Source: an uncultured Roseburia sp. (GTDB lineage Bacteria; Bacillota; Clostridia; Lachnospirales; Lachnospiraceae). From it: a DNA stretch of 64,000 nucleotides. Under the pieces are notes generated by a model. That model worked only from the letters and a program-made list of their open reading frames with translations, was not told where the DNA came from and did not search any database. The DNA lies in the NCBI GenBank assembly GCA_947649645.1, contig CANSSP010000004.1, forward strand, positions 124,001 through 188,000, given 5' to 3'. Made by a program: the position numbers and the translations under genes. The stretch's first letter is position 1, and every line of letters starts with the position of its first letter. Of the stretch, positions 26,915 to 36,497 are shown in pieces.

Positions 26915-26977
26915 GATTATTCCAAAGGCTTATATACAGCATAGTTCCAGGTTATGCAACCGCTCCTGCCGCCCTTC

Positions 26978-27901
26978 TTACGCCAGCATGGACAGAACGT
27001 CGGCCAGCTCCGCCTCCGTCAGATTGGTACTCTGCACGGTAAACCTGACGCCGCAGACTTCAAAGACAGCAAGAAAATAATCATCCCCGTCTTTTCCCCG
27101 GTAATGCCCGATCGTGACTTCCCGTCCGTTTATCAGCGAAACCGCAAGGCCGTCATCTGCAAATGAAACAACCTCGCCCGCCCGCTCTACGGTACGCGCC
27201 GAGATATCCAGGACGCGTCTGCCGCTCTCATCTGAAAAAGTCAACGTGTTATTATCGTCCACCACCTTATCCTTCGCATCATATGCCACTGCATAACGTG
27301 CTTCATCAGCGCCTTCCGGTACAAGTCCCTCCGGCAGACGTTCCGGCACAACCACGGTCCCGTAGTATTGCGCAAGCTCCTCCGCCTGAAACCATTCCAC
27401 ACGTTCCGGCGCAGCGATGTCATAGATCGTACTGGAAAATGTCTGCACTTCATTCAACCTGATCTGCGTTGCGCCTTCCTTCGCTTTCTGCCCCTCTTCC
27501 ACAGCCATTTCAGCGCAGCCTGCAGCCAGATCGTCTGCCTCCTGTCCCTGCCCTGTACCGCCCGTCTGCGGCGTCCCTCCGCCAGACTCTGCCCCGTCTG
27601 CCATACCGCCCGCTTCCGCCGCGCCGCCGTCTGCATTCTGTCCCGCGCTCTCCCACGTATTGTCCGCCGTCTGCTCCGCGGCCGATTCCACGCCGCCCGC
27701 ACTTTCACCCGCTCCCGTCGCTCCTCTGCGGCCCGGCATTCCGTATATTCCATACGCCACAAGACACAGACATGCCGCCAGCGGAATCATTGTGCGGAAC
27801 AAAAGACGCTTCTTTGTCCCACGCCATCGCTCTGCTTCCTCCACATATTTTAAATCGATCGCTCCGATCGCATCCGTCAGTTCTTCGATTTTCACATCCA
27901 T
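26978..27901 (-). CDS. Membrane-anchored anti-sigma factor (probable)
   Basis: A 307-residue single-span protein. The first 35 residues are cytoplasmic, followed by a membrane helix at about 36-53 (MIPLAACLCLVAYGIYGM). A long Gly/Ala/Glu-rich low-complexity extracellular spacer covers about 55-145. The C-terminal 150 residues form a beta-rich domain (VVVPERLPEGLVPEG and so on) resembling DUF4367-type domains of sporulation- and sigma-linked proteins. It overlaps the ECF sigma gene by ten bases, the usual arrangement for a sigma/anti-sigma pair, which is the main argument for its role. The signal sensed by the outer domain is unknown. Confidence 0.75.
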   Translation of the reverse strand: MDVKIEELTDAIGAIDLKYVEEAERWRGTKKRLLFRTMIPLAACLCLVAYGIYGMPGRRGATGAGESAGGVESAAEQTADNTWESAGQNADGGAAEAGGMADGAESGGGTPQTGGTGQGQEADDLAAGCAEMAVEEGQKAKEGATQIRLNEVQTFSSTIYDIAAPERVEWFQAEELAQYYGTVVVPERLPEGLVPEGADEARYAVAYDAKDKVVDDNNTLTFSDESGRRVLDISARTVERAGEVVSFADDGLAVSLINGREVTIGHYRGKDGDDYFLAVFEVCGVRFTVQSTNLTEAELADVLSMLA

Positions 27902-28446
27902 CCCTCCCGCTCAAGATGCGCACGCAGCTTTTTTCTGGAGCGGAACAGAGATGATTTTATCCGGCTCTCACTGCAGCAGACCCGTTCCGCGATTGCAGTG
28001 ATACTGTCCATATACCAGTACCTGCGCACAAAAATCACCCTGTTTTTCACATTCATCTCTTCCAGAAAGCGGCCGATGCTCTCCGCCAGTTCCATTCGCT
28101 CAACATACGCGGCGGGCTCATCTTTGCCCGCACAGTCCCGCAACTCATCCAATATGTACGGCGTCTGACCCTCTCCCCTCTTTTTCGCATACTTTCTGCG
28201 ATACCGGTCCAGAGAGAGGTTGCGCGTGATTGCCCCCAGAAAAGCAGACAGAATCCCCGGCCGCTCCTCGGGCATCGAATTCCAGGCCCGAAGCCAGGTA
28301 TCGTTCAGACACTCCTCTGCATCCTGCCGGTCGGTAAGGATGTTGTGCGCAATATGCCTGCAGTATCCTCCGTATTTTCGTTCTGTCTGCACAATCGCCT
28401 CCTGGTCCCTGCGCCAGTACAGATCAATGATCCTACTGTCGTCCAT
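27892..28446 (-). CDS. ECF-type RNA polymerase sigma factor
   Basis: Extracytoplasmic-function sigma factor of 184 residues. Region 2 covers about 20-90 (RHIAHNILTDRQDAEECLNDTWLRAWNSM, with the conserved DAEE and W pattern). A linker follows, then region 4 at about 125-180 (VIFVRRYWYMDSITAIAERV, then SESRIKSSLFRSRKKL). GGAGGAGG lies six bases before the ATG. The downstream overlapping membrane protein is the probable anti-sigma factor. No matching target promoter was recognised by eye. Confidence 0.93.
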   Translation of the reverse strand: MDDSRIIDLYWRRDQEAIVQTERKYGGYCRHIAHNILTDRQDAEECLNDTWLRAWNSMPEERPGILSAFLGAITRNLSLDRYRRKYAKKRGEGQTPYILDELRDCAGKDEPAAYVERMELAESIGRFLEEMNVKNRVIFVRRYWYMDSITAIAERVCCSESRIKSSLFRSRKKLRAHLEREGWM

Positions 28447-28731
28447 ATGATTCCTCCTCCAGGTATTCTGCCGGCCCGATCAGAACGGACGGCCCCCTTT
28501 ACGCATATCTCCGGCTTTTTCTCATGCCGGCCAGCCTTCGTTTCCTGACTTTTGACACAGTCCCCATACCGGCTTTTTTCGTCTCCGCCGCAGTGCGCAT
28601 CCTCCCGGAAAGCGTTTCATCGTACAGGACCTGTTTTCTTCTATGACAAAAAAGGAAACAGCAGCTCTACAGAGAAAGACGGAACAAAGGAAAAAAAGTT
28701 GCATTTTTTCTCAGATTTTTTTCACAGACAC
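28447..28731. other. Intergenic region with no recognised gene
   Basis: This 285-base gap between the ECF sigma start and the GT2 stop codon contains T/C-rich stretches and weak inverted repeats (CCGGC and GCCGG near 28510-28530). No reading frame on either strand resembles a protein and no clear promoter was found. Confidence 0.6.
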
Positions 28732-30135
28732 CTATTCCACATTGATCTTCTCCCGCTTAATACTTCCCCACTGTCTTCCCTTCTTTTTGTACCCCACAAA
28801 CGCTACAATCCGCACATAAGCCAGGATATACCGGAGAACCACCGCCTCCGCCACGCACATCAGCACCGCTTTTGCGACATCCATCACACACAGCGTGATA
28901 TTCTGCGTGTAAATACGGGCAAAAAAAGCAGTCAGCGTCATGACTGCCCCGAACAGCGCGTAGATCAGACAGAAAAACAGCATAAAACGCACGTTGATCA
29001 GATTGAACCACACGGCTGCCGCCATGGTAAACACGCCGAACAATTCAATCAAAGGCGAAAGCAGCTCGTAGAGCAGGTAATAAAGGTACGATACAAAGCC
29101 GACCATCCCATATTCCCGGTTTAAAAACATCTGACGATGTCTTACCATACTCTGAAACAATCCCAGATGCCATCTCCTTCTCTGCTTCATCAGATCTCCG
29201 ATGGAAGACGGCGCCTGACTCCAGCAGATTGCACCCGGCGTATACTGAATACTATACGGAATCCGGTTCGTCCGACAGAACACGTGGAGCCGGACCACCA
29301 GTTCCATATCCTCTCCCATCGTAGACGCATCGTAACCGCCCGCGCTCACCACCGCTTTCTTCTGAAACAGGCCAAAGGCGCCGGAAATGATGAGATTGCC
29401 GTTAAACTGGTTCATCATCAGCCGCGATGCCAGAAACGAACGGTCATACTCCATAATCTGCATTCCCACAACGGGATTCCAGGGCATCCGGTAAGTCACC
29501 AGCTTCCCGTCTTTTAACCTCGCACTGTTGGAAATACGGACCAGTCCGCCGCATGCCACAACATGATCATCCTCCAATACCGGCTTTACAATCTCTTTTA
29601 AGGAATCCGACTGAAGCACAGAATCGGCGTCCATACAGATAAAATACGGATAGCGCGACACATTGATTCCCATATTCAGGGCATCCGCCTTGCCTCCGTT
29701 CTTCTTTACGATCAAGGTCACAGAAATTTTTCCGGCCTGAGCTTCATAGACCGCCTTTTCTTCCTGACAGAAAATCTGCCTGCGAATCGGACGGGCAATT
29801 TTTCTCATATCAAACGCAGCAATCAGATTTTCCGCCGTCCGGTCGCTCGAACCGTCATCCACGATCACAATCTCATAGAGCGGATAATCAAGTCCCAGAA
29901 GCGAGCGCACCGTATCCACCACCGTTACTTCCTCATTGTGAGCAGGCACCAGGATGGAAACCGGAATATAGTAATCGTCATCCAGTTCATTTTTCAGCCG
30001 GCTCATGCGCTTCTGCCGATATAGCTCAAGAGACCCTGTCAGCACGGAAAGAAACAGAAAAGAGGAATAAAGAATCAGATAGAGAATAAAAAAATATCCC
30101 GTGTAAACCAGCAGCTCCCGCATCATCCCCGTCAT
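28732..30135 (-). CDS. Processive family-2 glycosyltransferase (polysaccharide synthase-like)
   Basis: Membrane-embedded GT2 of 467 residues, similar in layout to IcaA/HasA/BcsA-type synthases that polymerise and export a beta-linked glycan. N-terminal helices (about 5-32) precede the catalytic domain with SILVPAHNEEVTVVDTV, VDDGSSDRT, the DxD in CMDADSVLQ, GEDMELVVRL and the processivity motif QRRRW. Four or more C-terminal helices follow. It ends the six-gene operon; its start overlaps the stop of the HEAT-like gene by four bases (ATGA), indicating coupling. Sugar specificity is unknown; no PilZ domain is fused. Confidence 0.92.
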   Translation of the reverse strand: MTGMMRELLVYTGYFFILYLILYSSFLFLSVLTGSLELYRQKRMSRLKNELDDDYYIPVSILVPAHNEEVTVVDTVRSLLGLDYPLYEIVIVDDGSSDRTAENLIAAFDMRKIARPIRRQIFCQEEKAVYEAQAGKISVTLIVKKNGGKADALNMGINVSRYPYFICMDADSVLQSDSLKEIVKPVLEDDHVVACGGLVRISNSARLKDGKLVTYRMPWNPVVGMQIMEYDRSFLASRLMMNQFNGNLIISGAFGLFQKKAVVSAGGYDASTMGEDMELVVRLHVFCRTNRIPYSIQYTPGAICWSQAPSSIGDLMKQRRRWHLGLFQSMVRHRQMFLNREYGMVGFVSYLYYLLYELLSPLIELFGVFTMAAAVWFNLINVRFMLFFCLIYALFGAVMTLTAFFARIYTQNITLCVMDVAKAVLMCVAEAVVLRYILAYVRIVAFVGYKKKGRQWGSIKREKINVE

Positions 30136-31247
30136 GATCCACGCTCTCCCTTCCTCTGCCTGCTGCGATTGAGCATATATAAAAGAATTTCCCTCGCATA
30201 GCGGTCTTTTCCTTCCAGCACATCCGCAAATCGTTCTTCCTCATTCCCAAACACTGCAACCAGAGTATCTGCCGCATTGTACCGCACATACCAGTTTACA
30301 TGACAGAGTGCGCCCTTTAAAACGGCCTCTGTCTCTGCTCCCGGATAATTTGCCAGCGTCAGAGCCGTCACCGCCTGATATTCCCACCCCATGTCCTGCT
30401 TTCCCTTCATAATGTCTAAAAGCAGCGGGTATACCGGATCATACCGGTATTTCCGGAAATACCGGAGAGCTTCCAGCCGCAGCTCCTGATCTTCGCCCGC
30501 TTCCTCTAAAAGCTTACCAAATTCTTCTTCATATCCGTCCTGGCTCATGCGGATAAACTGCATGACGGCAAGCGTATAATCATCCGACAGCTGCTGTCTG
30601 TGTCTCCACAACTCCCACACAAGCTGACCGTGATCGCCCGAAAACGAGAGCAGACCGTCCGTCAGAAGCTTTCCATAATGAAAAACCCCCCTTCCGCTCA
30701 TCTGCACAAACGCCCGCACCACCGCTTCCGTGCTCCCGGAATGATACAGGACGCGCAGCGCATTCTCTCTCGTATAAACCGAAGGGCTGCACGTCATTTC
30801 CACAAGAACCTTTTTCAGCTCGTCATACTTCTCGCCCCCGCCCATCCCATACAATTCTAAAAGCCGTGCAAAATACGCCTTCTGCAATTCGTCCTTCTTC
30901 TGATAGACAAGCGCCAGATAGCGGGAATCTCCCTCACAGGCGGACAGATAAGCCGCCGTCTCATCGGGCATTTCCTGCATCAGTTTCTCTGCGGACCAGT
31001 GAAACCGTTCCAGTTTCCCAACGTGTGAAAGCATTCTCTGATTCTTTCTGTGCTCCTTCTTTGCAATCTGGCCGGTCTGCGCATACGACATCACTCTCTT
31101 TCGCAGGAGGCTGATATCCCGTCCCGGATTCTTAATCCGGCGCCCTTTTGCCGCATCGGCAAATATGTAACACAGATTGAAAGCCAGAAGACTGACACAG
31201 ATCCCCATATATACATAAATTAATAATTGTGCGTCCAGCCGCATCAT
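30132..31247 (-). CDS. Membrane-anchored HEAT-repeat-like protein
   Basis: A 371-residue protein with one N-terminal membrane helix (about 8-30). A cytoplasmic basic segment follows, then an all-helical region whose successive blocks (VYTRENALRVLYHSGSTEAV, ELRLEALRYFRKYRYDPVYP, WEYQAVTALTLANYPGAETE, WYVRYNAADTLVAVFGNEE) look like HEAT repeats. Such repeats are protein-docking scaffolds. It precedes the GT2 gene with an ATGA overlap, so it is probably a dedicated partner of the synthase. I know no described function for this combination. Confidence 0.75.
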   Translation of the reverse strand: MMRLDAQLLIYVYMGICVSLLAFNLCYIFADAAKGRRIKNPGRDISLLRKRVMSYAQTGQIAKKEHRKNQRMLSHVGKLERFHWSAEKLMQEMPDETAAYLSACEGDSRYLALVYQKKDELQKAYFARLLELYGMGGGEKYDELKKVLVEMTCSPSVYTRENALRVLYHSGSTEAVVRAFVQMSGRGVFHYGKLLTDGLLSFSGDHGQLVWELWRHRQQLSDDYTLAVMQFIRMSQDGYEEEFGKLLEEAGEDQELRLEALRYFRKYRYDPVYPLLLDIMKGKQDMGWEYQAVTALTLANYPGAETEAVLKGALCHVNWYVRYNAADTLVAVFGNEEERFADVLEGKDRYAREILLYMLNRSRQRKGERGS

Positions 31248-31299
31248 GCCACCCTCTTTCGCATCCTGTCAACAGTTCCATTATACCCGGCATGGCATT

Positions 31300-33498
31300 T
31301 CATTCGGACCAGCTTTCTTTCGCCACATTCCTCTCATTCACCCAGCAGTTTTTCACAATTTCATAAGACTGCTTCAGCCTCTGGTGAAAATCAATGCGGC
31401 GCCCCCAGTTTTCAAGGGCGAATGCAGCCATGGGAATCTCCCCTGCCCCCTGGCCGCTTCCCAGCCCCAGATAAATCTCTCTGACCTTCTGCCCCTGGAT
31501 TCCGTAATGCTTATAATAATCATCATGAACAATCCCCTGCGAGGGATCCATAAAATTCAGAAGCGCCCAGGGAATCCTGCATTCCACACCGTTTCCTTTC
31601 GAAAAAAAATCGGCCTGGGAATCATACGCCGGATCGTCCGGATCCGCCGTTCCGAAACGAAGCTGCCCGGTATCCGCCGTAACCGCATTCATCTGATTCC
31701 AGCCCACCAGATCGACCGGAGGACTGTCCAGAACCATCCGGAGCGGAACAAATTCTTCCGAATCTTTTTCCGGAACATCAATCGTATAGGCGTCGATATG
31801 CTCGATTCTCTGGTTCCACGCCGCACGCCACGGATCATAGTAATCCTGCACGAGAAGACGCCCATTATCTTCCCCGTCCAGGCACAGCAGAAAGTCCGCC
31901 TCCCGCTCAAATGAAACACCCTTACTCCGGCAGCTTCTGCTCCCGGACTTCGGCGTCACATCAATGGGAATATAAATGTGATCCGGCAGCTCTTTTACAG
32001 CGTCCGTTGTGTCCAGATAAAGGTAGAGATACGCTTCATCCTGCCTGGCATACAGTCTGCCCCACTCATTTACGGTCAGCGGTTCCTCACCCTCCCATTC
32101 CGAAGGATCTCCGTCCACAGTTACCTGCGGTCCGCTCCCCGGCTCAAAAGCCAGAAGCCCATACCCCTGCGCCTCTGACTGGACATTGTGCCAGACGATC
32201 TCACGCTCCTTTGCCGTCATCGGATAAATATTCCAGTCCGTCTGTGACCAGTCGTCCTGCCAGCCCGCAAACAGCACACCGGACAGCCCGGCGTCTGTGC
32301 ACTCCCGCCAGAGCTTTACCAGTGCCTCCCCCTGCTCTTCTTCCGTCCGTCCATGGGTAGCCGTCTGTCCCTTAAAACCGGCTTCCACGGCTCTCGCCAT
32401 TCCGCGGGAGCTGGAATAACCACATTCCCCGACAACAACCGGCATACTGTGGTATCTCGCCAGAAGGTTGAGATAACCGCCAGAACTCCCCTGCCGCGAG
32501 AGATCTTTGAGAATACCTGCCAGACGTTCCTGCTCTTCCTGCGTAAGATAATCCACCATATCCTCCGAAAGCGAATATAGCTTGTATGAGACAAAAAATC
32601 CGCTCAGAACGCTGTCCTGTGCCAGAATATGTTCCGCGTCAATCCGGTCATATTTCTCCATCTGAATTTCTATCAGACTCTCATACGCAAAGGGATCCGT
32701 CATCGGTTCACTGGCGACGGATACCAGGTGCTGCCGCCCATATTTTTTGCTTTCGTAATCCACCAGTGTGTCTAAAAGCCTGGCCAGCATATTTTCAAAC
32801 TGGCTCGCATCCTCTGACGCGCAAAACCACTTTCCCCTGTACAGCGGCTCGTTCCTCATCTGATTGGTATAGGCAGACGTATCGCCGCGCCACGTCGTCC
32901 CGAGTGTGATCCCTGCCACCCAGTCCGATATATCCGACCGATACCAGCCGCTGCCTCTTGTCTTCGCATAAGGAAGCAGTGTGTTTCCATAGATAATATC
33001 CACGACATTCTTCAGATCCATCTGAAGCTGCCCGTAAAAATCAGCAGAGTATGCATCCTCTCTCGAATCCTGGGCATAATCTGTCACCCAGAGCGCCTGC
33101 AGAAGATACAGCGGTTCGCCGCCTTCCGCCTCCCGCTTCGTGTTATAATCATACAGCGCGTCGTAAAAGTCATTGTCAAATATTTTCGAAATCCGTACCG
33201 TATTGGCCCCCATCTCCTGAATCAGCCTGAACCACTCCTGATACTGCTTCCTGCCGGCCGCATAGTCGGTCACAAAATGGCCCGGAAGAAAACTTTCTAC
33301 ATTGACGCCGCGCATTAGGAAACGCTCCTTTTTCCCGTCTGTGAGCCGATAGATTTCCCTGCCCTCCGCCACAAACGGGCCGGCCTCTATTTCCTGCTCC
33401 CCTCCCAGATAAATCTGCACAAAAAAATGACTCCTGATAAAAATCCAGCCCACCAAACATACAATCAGCACAATACTGATCGTCAGATATTTTTTCAT
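31300..33498 (-). CDS. Membrane-anchored glycoside hydrolase-like protein
   Basis: A 732-residue protein with an uncleaved N-terminal anchor (residues 4-22) and the rest outside the cell. Residues about 45-430 look like a clan GH-A barrel: RFLMRGVNVESFLPGHF, GANTVRISKIFDND, a likely acid/base Glu264 in VASEPMTD and a likely nucleophile Glu358 in VVVGECGYSSS. Residues about 450-720 resemble a CBM9/DOMON-like carbohydrate-binding domain (DPSEWEG, then AYLYLYLDTTD). By analogy with GH partners of bacterial polysaccharide synthases, it may trim or release the polymer made by the adjacent GT2. Family number and substrate are not assigned. Confidence 0.8.
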   Translation of the reverse strand: MKKYLTISIVLIVCLVGWIFIRSHFFVQIYLGGEQEIEAGPFVAEGREIYRLTDGKKERFLMRGVNVESFLPGHFVTDYAAGRKQYQEWFRLIQEMGANTVRISKIFDNDFYDALYDYNTKREAEGGEPLYLLQALWVTDYAQDSREDAYSADFYGQLQMDLKNVVDIIYGNTLLPYAKTRGSGWYRSDISDWVAGITLGTTWRGDTSAYTNQMRNEPLYRGKWFCASEDASQFENMLARLLDTLVDYESKKYGRQHLVSVASEPMTDPFAYESLIEIQMEKYDRIDAEHILAQDSVLSGFFVSYKLYSLSEDMVDYLTQEEQERLAGILKDLSRQGSSGGYLNLLARYHSMPVVVGECGYSSSRGMARAVEAGFKGQTATHGRTEEEQGEALVKLWRECTDAGLSGVLFAGWQDDWSQTDWNIYPMTAKEREIVWHNVQSEAQGYGLLAFEPGSGPQVTVDGDPSEWEGEEPLTVNEWGRLYARQDEAYLYLYLDTTDAVKELPDHIYIPIDVTPKSGSRSCRSKGVSFEREADFLLCLDGEDNGRLLVQDYYDPWRAAWNQRIEHIDAYTIDVPEKDSEEFVPLRMVLDSPPVDLVGWNQMNAVTADTGQLRFGTADPDDPAYDSQADFFSKGNGVECRIPWALLNFMDPSQGIVHDDYYKHYGIQGQKVREIYLGLGSGQGAGEIPMAAFALENWGRRIDFHQRLKQSYEIVKNCWVNERNVAKESWSE

Positions 33499-33522
33499 AC
33501 CCCTGCCTTCTCACTACAACTA

Positions 33523-35025
33523 TCACCGGTTATCATATATCTTTGCTTTTGACTCATGGCAATACTGTGCCAGCGCATCGATATGACTGTCCAGCCACCT
33601 TCCGCGCACCCTGATAAAATCCTTCATATCTTCGACGGCCTCCTTGAAGCTTTCCGGATTCCGCTCAATCGGAGTCAGCCGTTCATTCACATGCAGCTGC
33701 CCTGCGTCAAAAGAATACCCCCAGACCTCGTAATTACGCTCAATGCTTTTTCCAAGGTAGGCGATCGTCTCGTCAATATAGTTCATGAGATCATCCTCAT
33801 CCAGTACCGTCCTGCGGAGTTCACGGTAACGGTCGATCACCTTCCGGTTAAAATATGGATCGGAAAGCAGCCGGTCAAACCAGAGCCGCTCTACGTAAAG
33901 AAACTCGGAACCGTCCATCTGCAGCGTAAAATAATTGTCCAGCATATTATTATAATCCCATACCGGTCCCATATGGATTTTATTCAGCCGGTCCTTGTAC
34001 AGATAAGTGGATCGGATGCACATATCGTTATTGCACAGAAATTCCTGCAGAACATAATAGTCCACAAAAGAATCCACATCAATATATCTTCGATATCCCC
34101 GGATCGGATCTCTGTAGTCAGAGGAATACAGCGCCTTTTCAAAACGGCTGAAATCTTTTTCAATATAATCGCAGATTTCTTCGTTCAGTTTCTTTGTGCC
34201 GGGATATACGACCGAAAGCACCGTCTGTTCATTTTCACCGACGACTGTGCGAAGCGTATAATTGCTGAACGTATTCAGATCTCTTATATCCTGGTCTGGC
34301 TTATCCATTCTTACAATGTATTCCGTATAAGACTTTCCTTCCTCATAGGCACTTAAATTCACTCTGCCTTCCCCCCTGGCGATCGTCTCCATCATCAGAT
34401 ATAATCCCTGATATTTTCCGTCCAGAATAACTTCGCAATACCGGACATCCGGCGCATAACCCATCACCTCCGCAGAAAGATTCATCCACATGTAATTGCG
34501 GATGAGCGTTTTGTCCAGAAACGGTCCGTACAGCGCCCACTGGTCATGTGCACTCATCCCCATGACCTCCTGCGGATTTTCATCACCGTCTTTATCGATG
34601 AACTTCACAAGGTAACTCTTCTTGCTGAAATTTCTGGAAGAATTTCCCCGGATACGGAAACGTGCCTCTGTCTCCACCGCCGCCTCATCCTCCACCCGGT
34701 TTTCCGCTGTGCCGGAATCAAGGATCCTTATGGACGCGCAGATTGTCTTTTCACCGGACGCGCTCATCTCCACACCGATGTTTACGCCGTCCTTATCCCT
34801 GATCCAGTTTCCCGGGATTTTCTGACCGCCAGTGTTGATCTCCACGATCGGAAGGTGTGAAACCAGCTCTCCCGGCTCTGTTGTAACCGCCGCACTCTGC
34901 GGCTCCCTTTCCCAGGTCCGATGCTGATGTACCCGACGCCGGCCTGTCTGCGGACTTAAACCGAGAAGAACGGCCAGCAGAAACATTGCCGCAACCGCCG
35001 CGAGACTGATGATTCTGTATCTCAT
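33523..35025 (-). CDS. CotH-like secreted protein kinase
   Basis: A 500-residue protein with an N-terminal membrane helix (about 5-24) and an extracytoplasmic CotH domain. Kinase-type CotH landmarks are present: RIRGNSSRNFSKKSYLVKF (glycine-rich and lysine region), ALYGPFLDKTLIRNYMWM, GLYLMMETIARG, and MGPVWDYNNMLDNY with the metal-binding Asp. CotH of Bacillus phosphorylates spore-coat proteins; here the neighbours are polysaccharide and polyphosphate enzymes, so the target may be a surface protein or a glycan. The gap to the hydrolase gene is 24 bases. Confidence 0.88.
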   Translation of the reverse strand: MRYRIISLAAVAAMFLLAVLLGLSPQTGRRRVHQHRTWEREPQSAAVTTEPGELVSHLPIVEINTGGQKIPGNWIRDKDGVNIGVEMSASGEKTICASIRILDSGTAENRVEDEAAVETEARFRIRGNSSRNFSKKSYLVKFIDKDGDENPQEVMGMSAHDQWALYGPFLDKTLIRNYMWMNLSAEVMGYAPDVRYCEVILDGKYQGLYLMMETIARGEGRVNLSAYEEGKSYTEYIVRMDKPDQDIRDLNTFSNYTLRTVVGENEQTVLSVVYPGTKKLNEEICDYIEKDFSRFEKALYSSDYRDPIRGYRRYIDVDSFVDYYVLQEFLCNNDMCIRSTYLYKDRLNKIHMGPVWDYNNMLDNYFTLQMDGSEFLYVERLWFDRLLSDPYFNRKVIDRYRELRRTVLDEDDLMNYIDETIAYLGKSIERNYEVWGYSFDAGQLHVNERLTPIERNPESFKEAVEDMKDFIRVRGRWLDSHIDALAQYCHESKAKIYDNR

Positions 35026-35030
35026 AACTT

Positions 35031-35708
35031 CTACCCGCTTATCTCATCGTTCTGCGTCACGATGTTGACATATTCCATTCTCTCAATCTCATAGAGTGCT
35101 TCCGTGATGGTCTTTTCCTGTTTCTGATTTTCCAGATACACATTCCTCGCCATCTCATAAATCAGTTCCACGGAGTCCTGCGTCGTATTTTTCACTCGCT
35201 GGGACGCTTTTCCTCCAAAGCCCTGAAAAACGACGGCTTCAATCTGTTGTTCTTCACTTCTCTGACCTCTGATCACCAGAAGCATCCGGTTATCGTTTTT
35301 TACCCGCCCCAGAACCAGCAATACAAGAAAAACCGCACTGCTCCCGACGACCGCCACCGTATAATCACCGACTCCGCAGCAGATTCCCACAATAATCGTC
35401 CAGAATATATATGTAGTGTCTCTGGAATCCTTGATCGCCGTGCGGAAACGGACGATGGAGAGCGCGCCCACCATACCGAGCGACAACGCAATATTGTTGC
35501 CGATTACCGTCATGACCGTAGCGGTCAGAATGGTAAGCGTGAGCAGCGATATATTAAATTTCCTGCTGTATACCGTACCCGCGTGCGTGATATAATAAGA
35601 CAGATAAATACACCCGCCCAGAACCACACTCACCAGAATATGCAGGACCACTTCCTCAGTAGTCAGTGATCCGCTTTGTTCCAGCATAGAATAAATTGTC
35701 TGCTTCAT
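35031..35708 (-). CDS. DUF4956 family membrane protein
   Basis: A 225-residue protein with four hydrophobic helices (about 20-37, 50-75, 85-105 and 108-130) containing the family-typical block LGMVGALSIVRFRTAIKDSRDT, then a cytoplasmic C-terminal domain of about 95 residues. The function of DUF4956 is not established, but it recurs beside CotH and VTC-domain genes, as it does here. Start at 35708 follows AGGGAG; it lies 16 bases after the VTC gene. Confidence 0.88.
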   Translation of the reverse strand: MKQTIYSMLEQSGSLTTEEVVLHILVSVVLGGCIYLSYYITHAGTVYSRKFNISLLTLTILTATVMTVIGNNIALSLGMVGALSIVRFRTAIKDSRDTTYIFWTIIVGICCGVGDYTVAVVGSSAVFLVLLVLGRVKNDNRMLLVIRGQRSEEQQIEAVVFQGFGGKASQRVKNTTQDSVELIYEMARNVYLENQKQEKTITEALYEIERMEYVNIVTQNDEISG

Positions 35709-35724
35709 TTCTTTTCTCCCTGGT

Positions 35725-36420
35725 TTAAAACAGATAATGCAGCGAAACACTCCTGCCCAGACAATATTTCCCTACAGACGTCTCGCTCTTTTGTACAACA
35801 TTGATCGCATCCCGGATATAACTCAGAAGAAATCCGTTATATTTTACCTCAAACACGACAAGATACGGATCCCAGACCGGAATAAGACCCGGATTGCCGG
35901 AAAAAATATCCATATTGGTCTCACTCGATACGATATGGTGGTCAAACGTCAGCCGGATGCGGTTTTCCTTTGCGATAAACGCCTTCCGTCGATATTCAAT
36001 AATGCTTTTCGGGCGATACGCATGCATCTGCATCACGCCAAAACATTCTGCGGCAAAATCCTCCGCATACCCCAAAAGCACCTCATACCGGCCTTGTGTC
36101 AGCGCCGTCGCATCTGCCCTGGAGATCTTAAGAGAGCGCTTCCGCTGATTCGTCCCCTGCTTCTGCTTCATCTCAAGGACTGCAAATTCGTCCTCCGGAT
36201 GGTAAATCCGCAGCCTTATCTTCCTTCGGATTTCCAGACCGTCTTCTTTCTCATAAAAATCCCGGTCCCACGGGGTATCAAAGTACAGGCTGCGCACGGT
36301 ATAACCATCCCATCCATTATGCGGATCTTCTGTCAGAAATTTAGAAAAATAACCGCTGAACCGGTAAAATTCATCCAGTGACAAAAGAAACTTCCGTTCG
36401 TTTCTCATGACTTCATTCAT
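35725..36420 (-). CDS. VTC-domain polyphosphate polymerase-like protein
   Basis: A 231-residue single-domain protein of the VTC/triphosphate-tunnel superfamily. Features are NERKFLLS (the ExK-type opening), VRSLYFDTPWDRDFYEKEDG, RRKIRLRIY, VLEMKQKQG, an IIEYRRKAF block, RLTFDHHI and a late VVFEVKYNG. Alternating basic and acidic strand residues would line the tunnel. Yeast VTC makes polyphosphate from ATP; that activity is inferred here from the fold only. It is the first gene of the six-gene operon, with a clear promoter 50-80 bases upstream. Confidence 0.88.
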   Translation of the reverse strand: MNEVMRNERKFLLSLDEFYRFSGYFSKFLTEDPHNGWDGYTVRSLYFDTPWDRDFYEKEDGLEIRRKIRLRIYHPEDEFAVLEMKQKQGTNQRKRSLKISRADATALTQGRYEVLLGYAEDFAAECFGVMQMHAYRPKSIIEYRRKAFIAKENRIRLTFDHHIVSSETNMDIFSGNPGLIPVWDPYLVVFEVKYNGFLLSYIRDAINVVQKSETSVGKYCLGRSVSLHYLF

Positions 36421-36468
36421 TCTAATGCCAATTCCTTATCGTATCTCATTACACTTTTCAGCTCATGA

Positions 36469-36497
36469 ATTATATCAATATTCTCTATTTTTGTCTA
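36469..36497 (-). promoter_or_regulatory. Promoter of the VTC-DUF4956-CotH-GH-HEAT-GT2 operon
   Basis: Minus strand: -35 TAGACA (36492-36497), 17-base spacer, perfect -10 TATAAT (36469-36474). The transcript would start around 36462, about 40 bases before the VTC ATG. Confidence 0.85.

Noticed and set aside
26849-26942. N-terminal extension of IlvE to 26942
   Set aside because: It would run through the -10/-35 promoter at 26886-26914, and the added residues match nothing in the family; the start with AGGAAGGG at 26849 is preferred.
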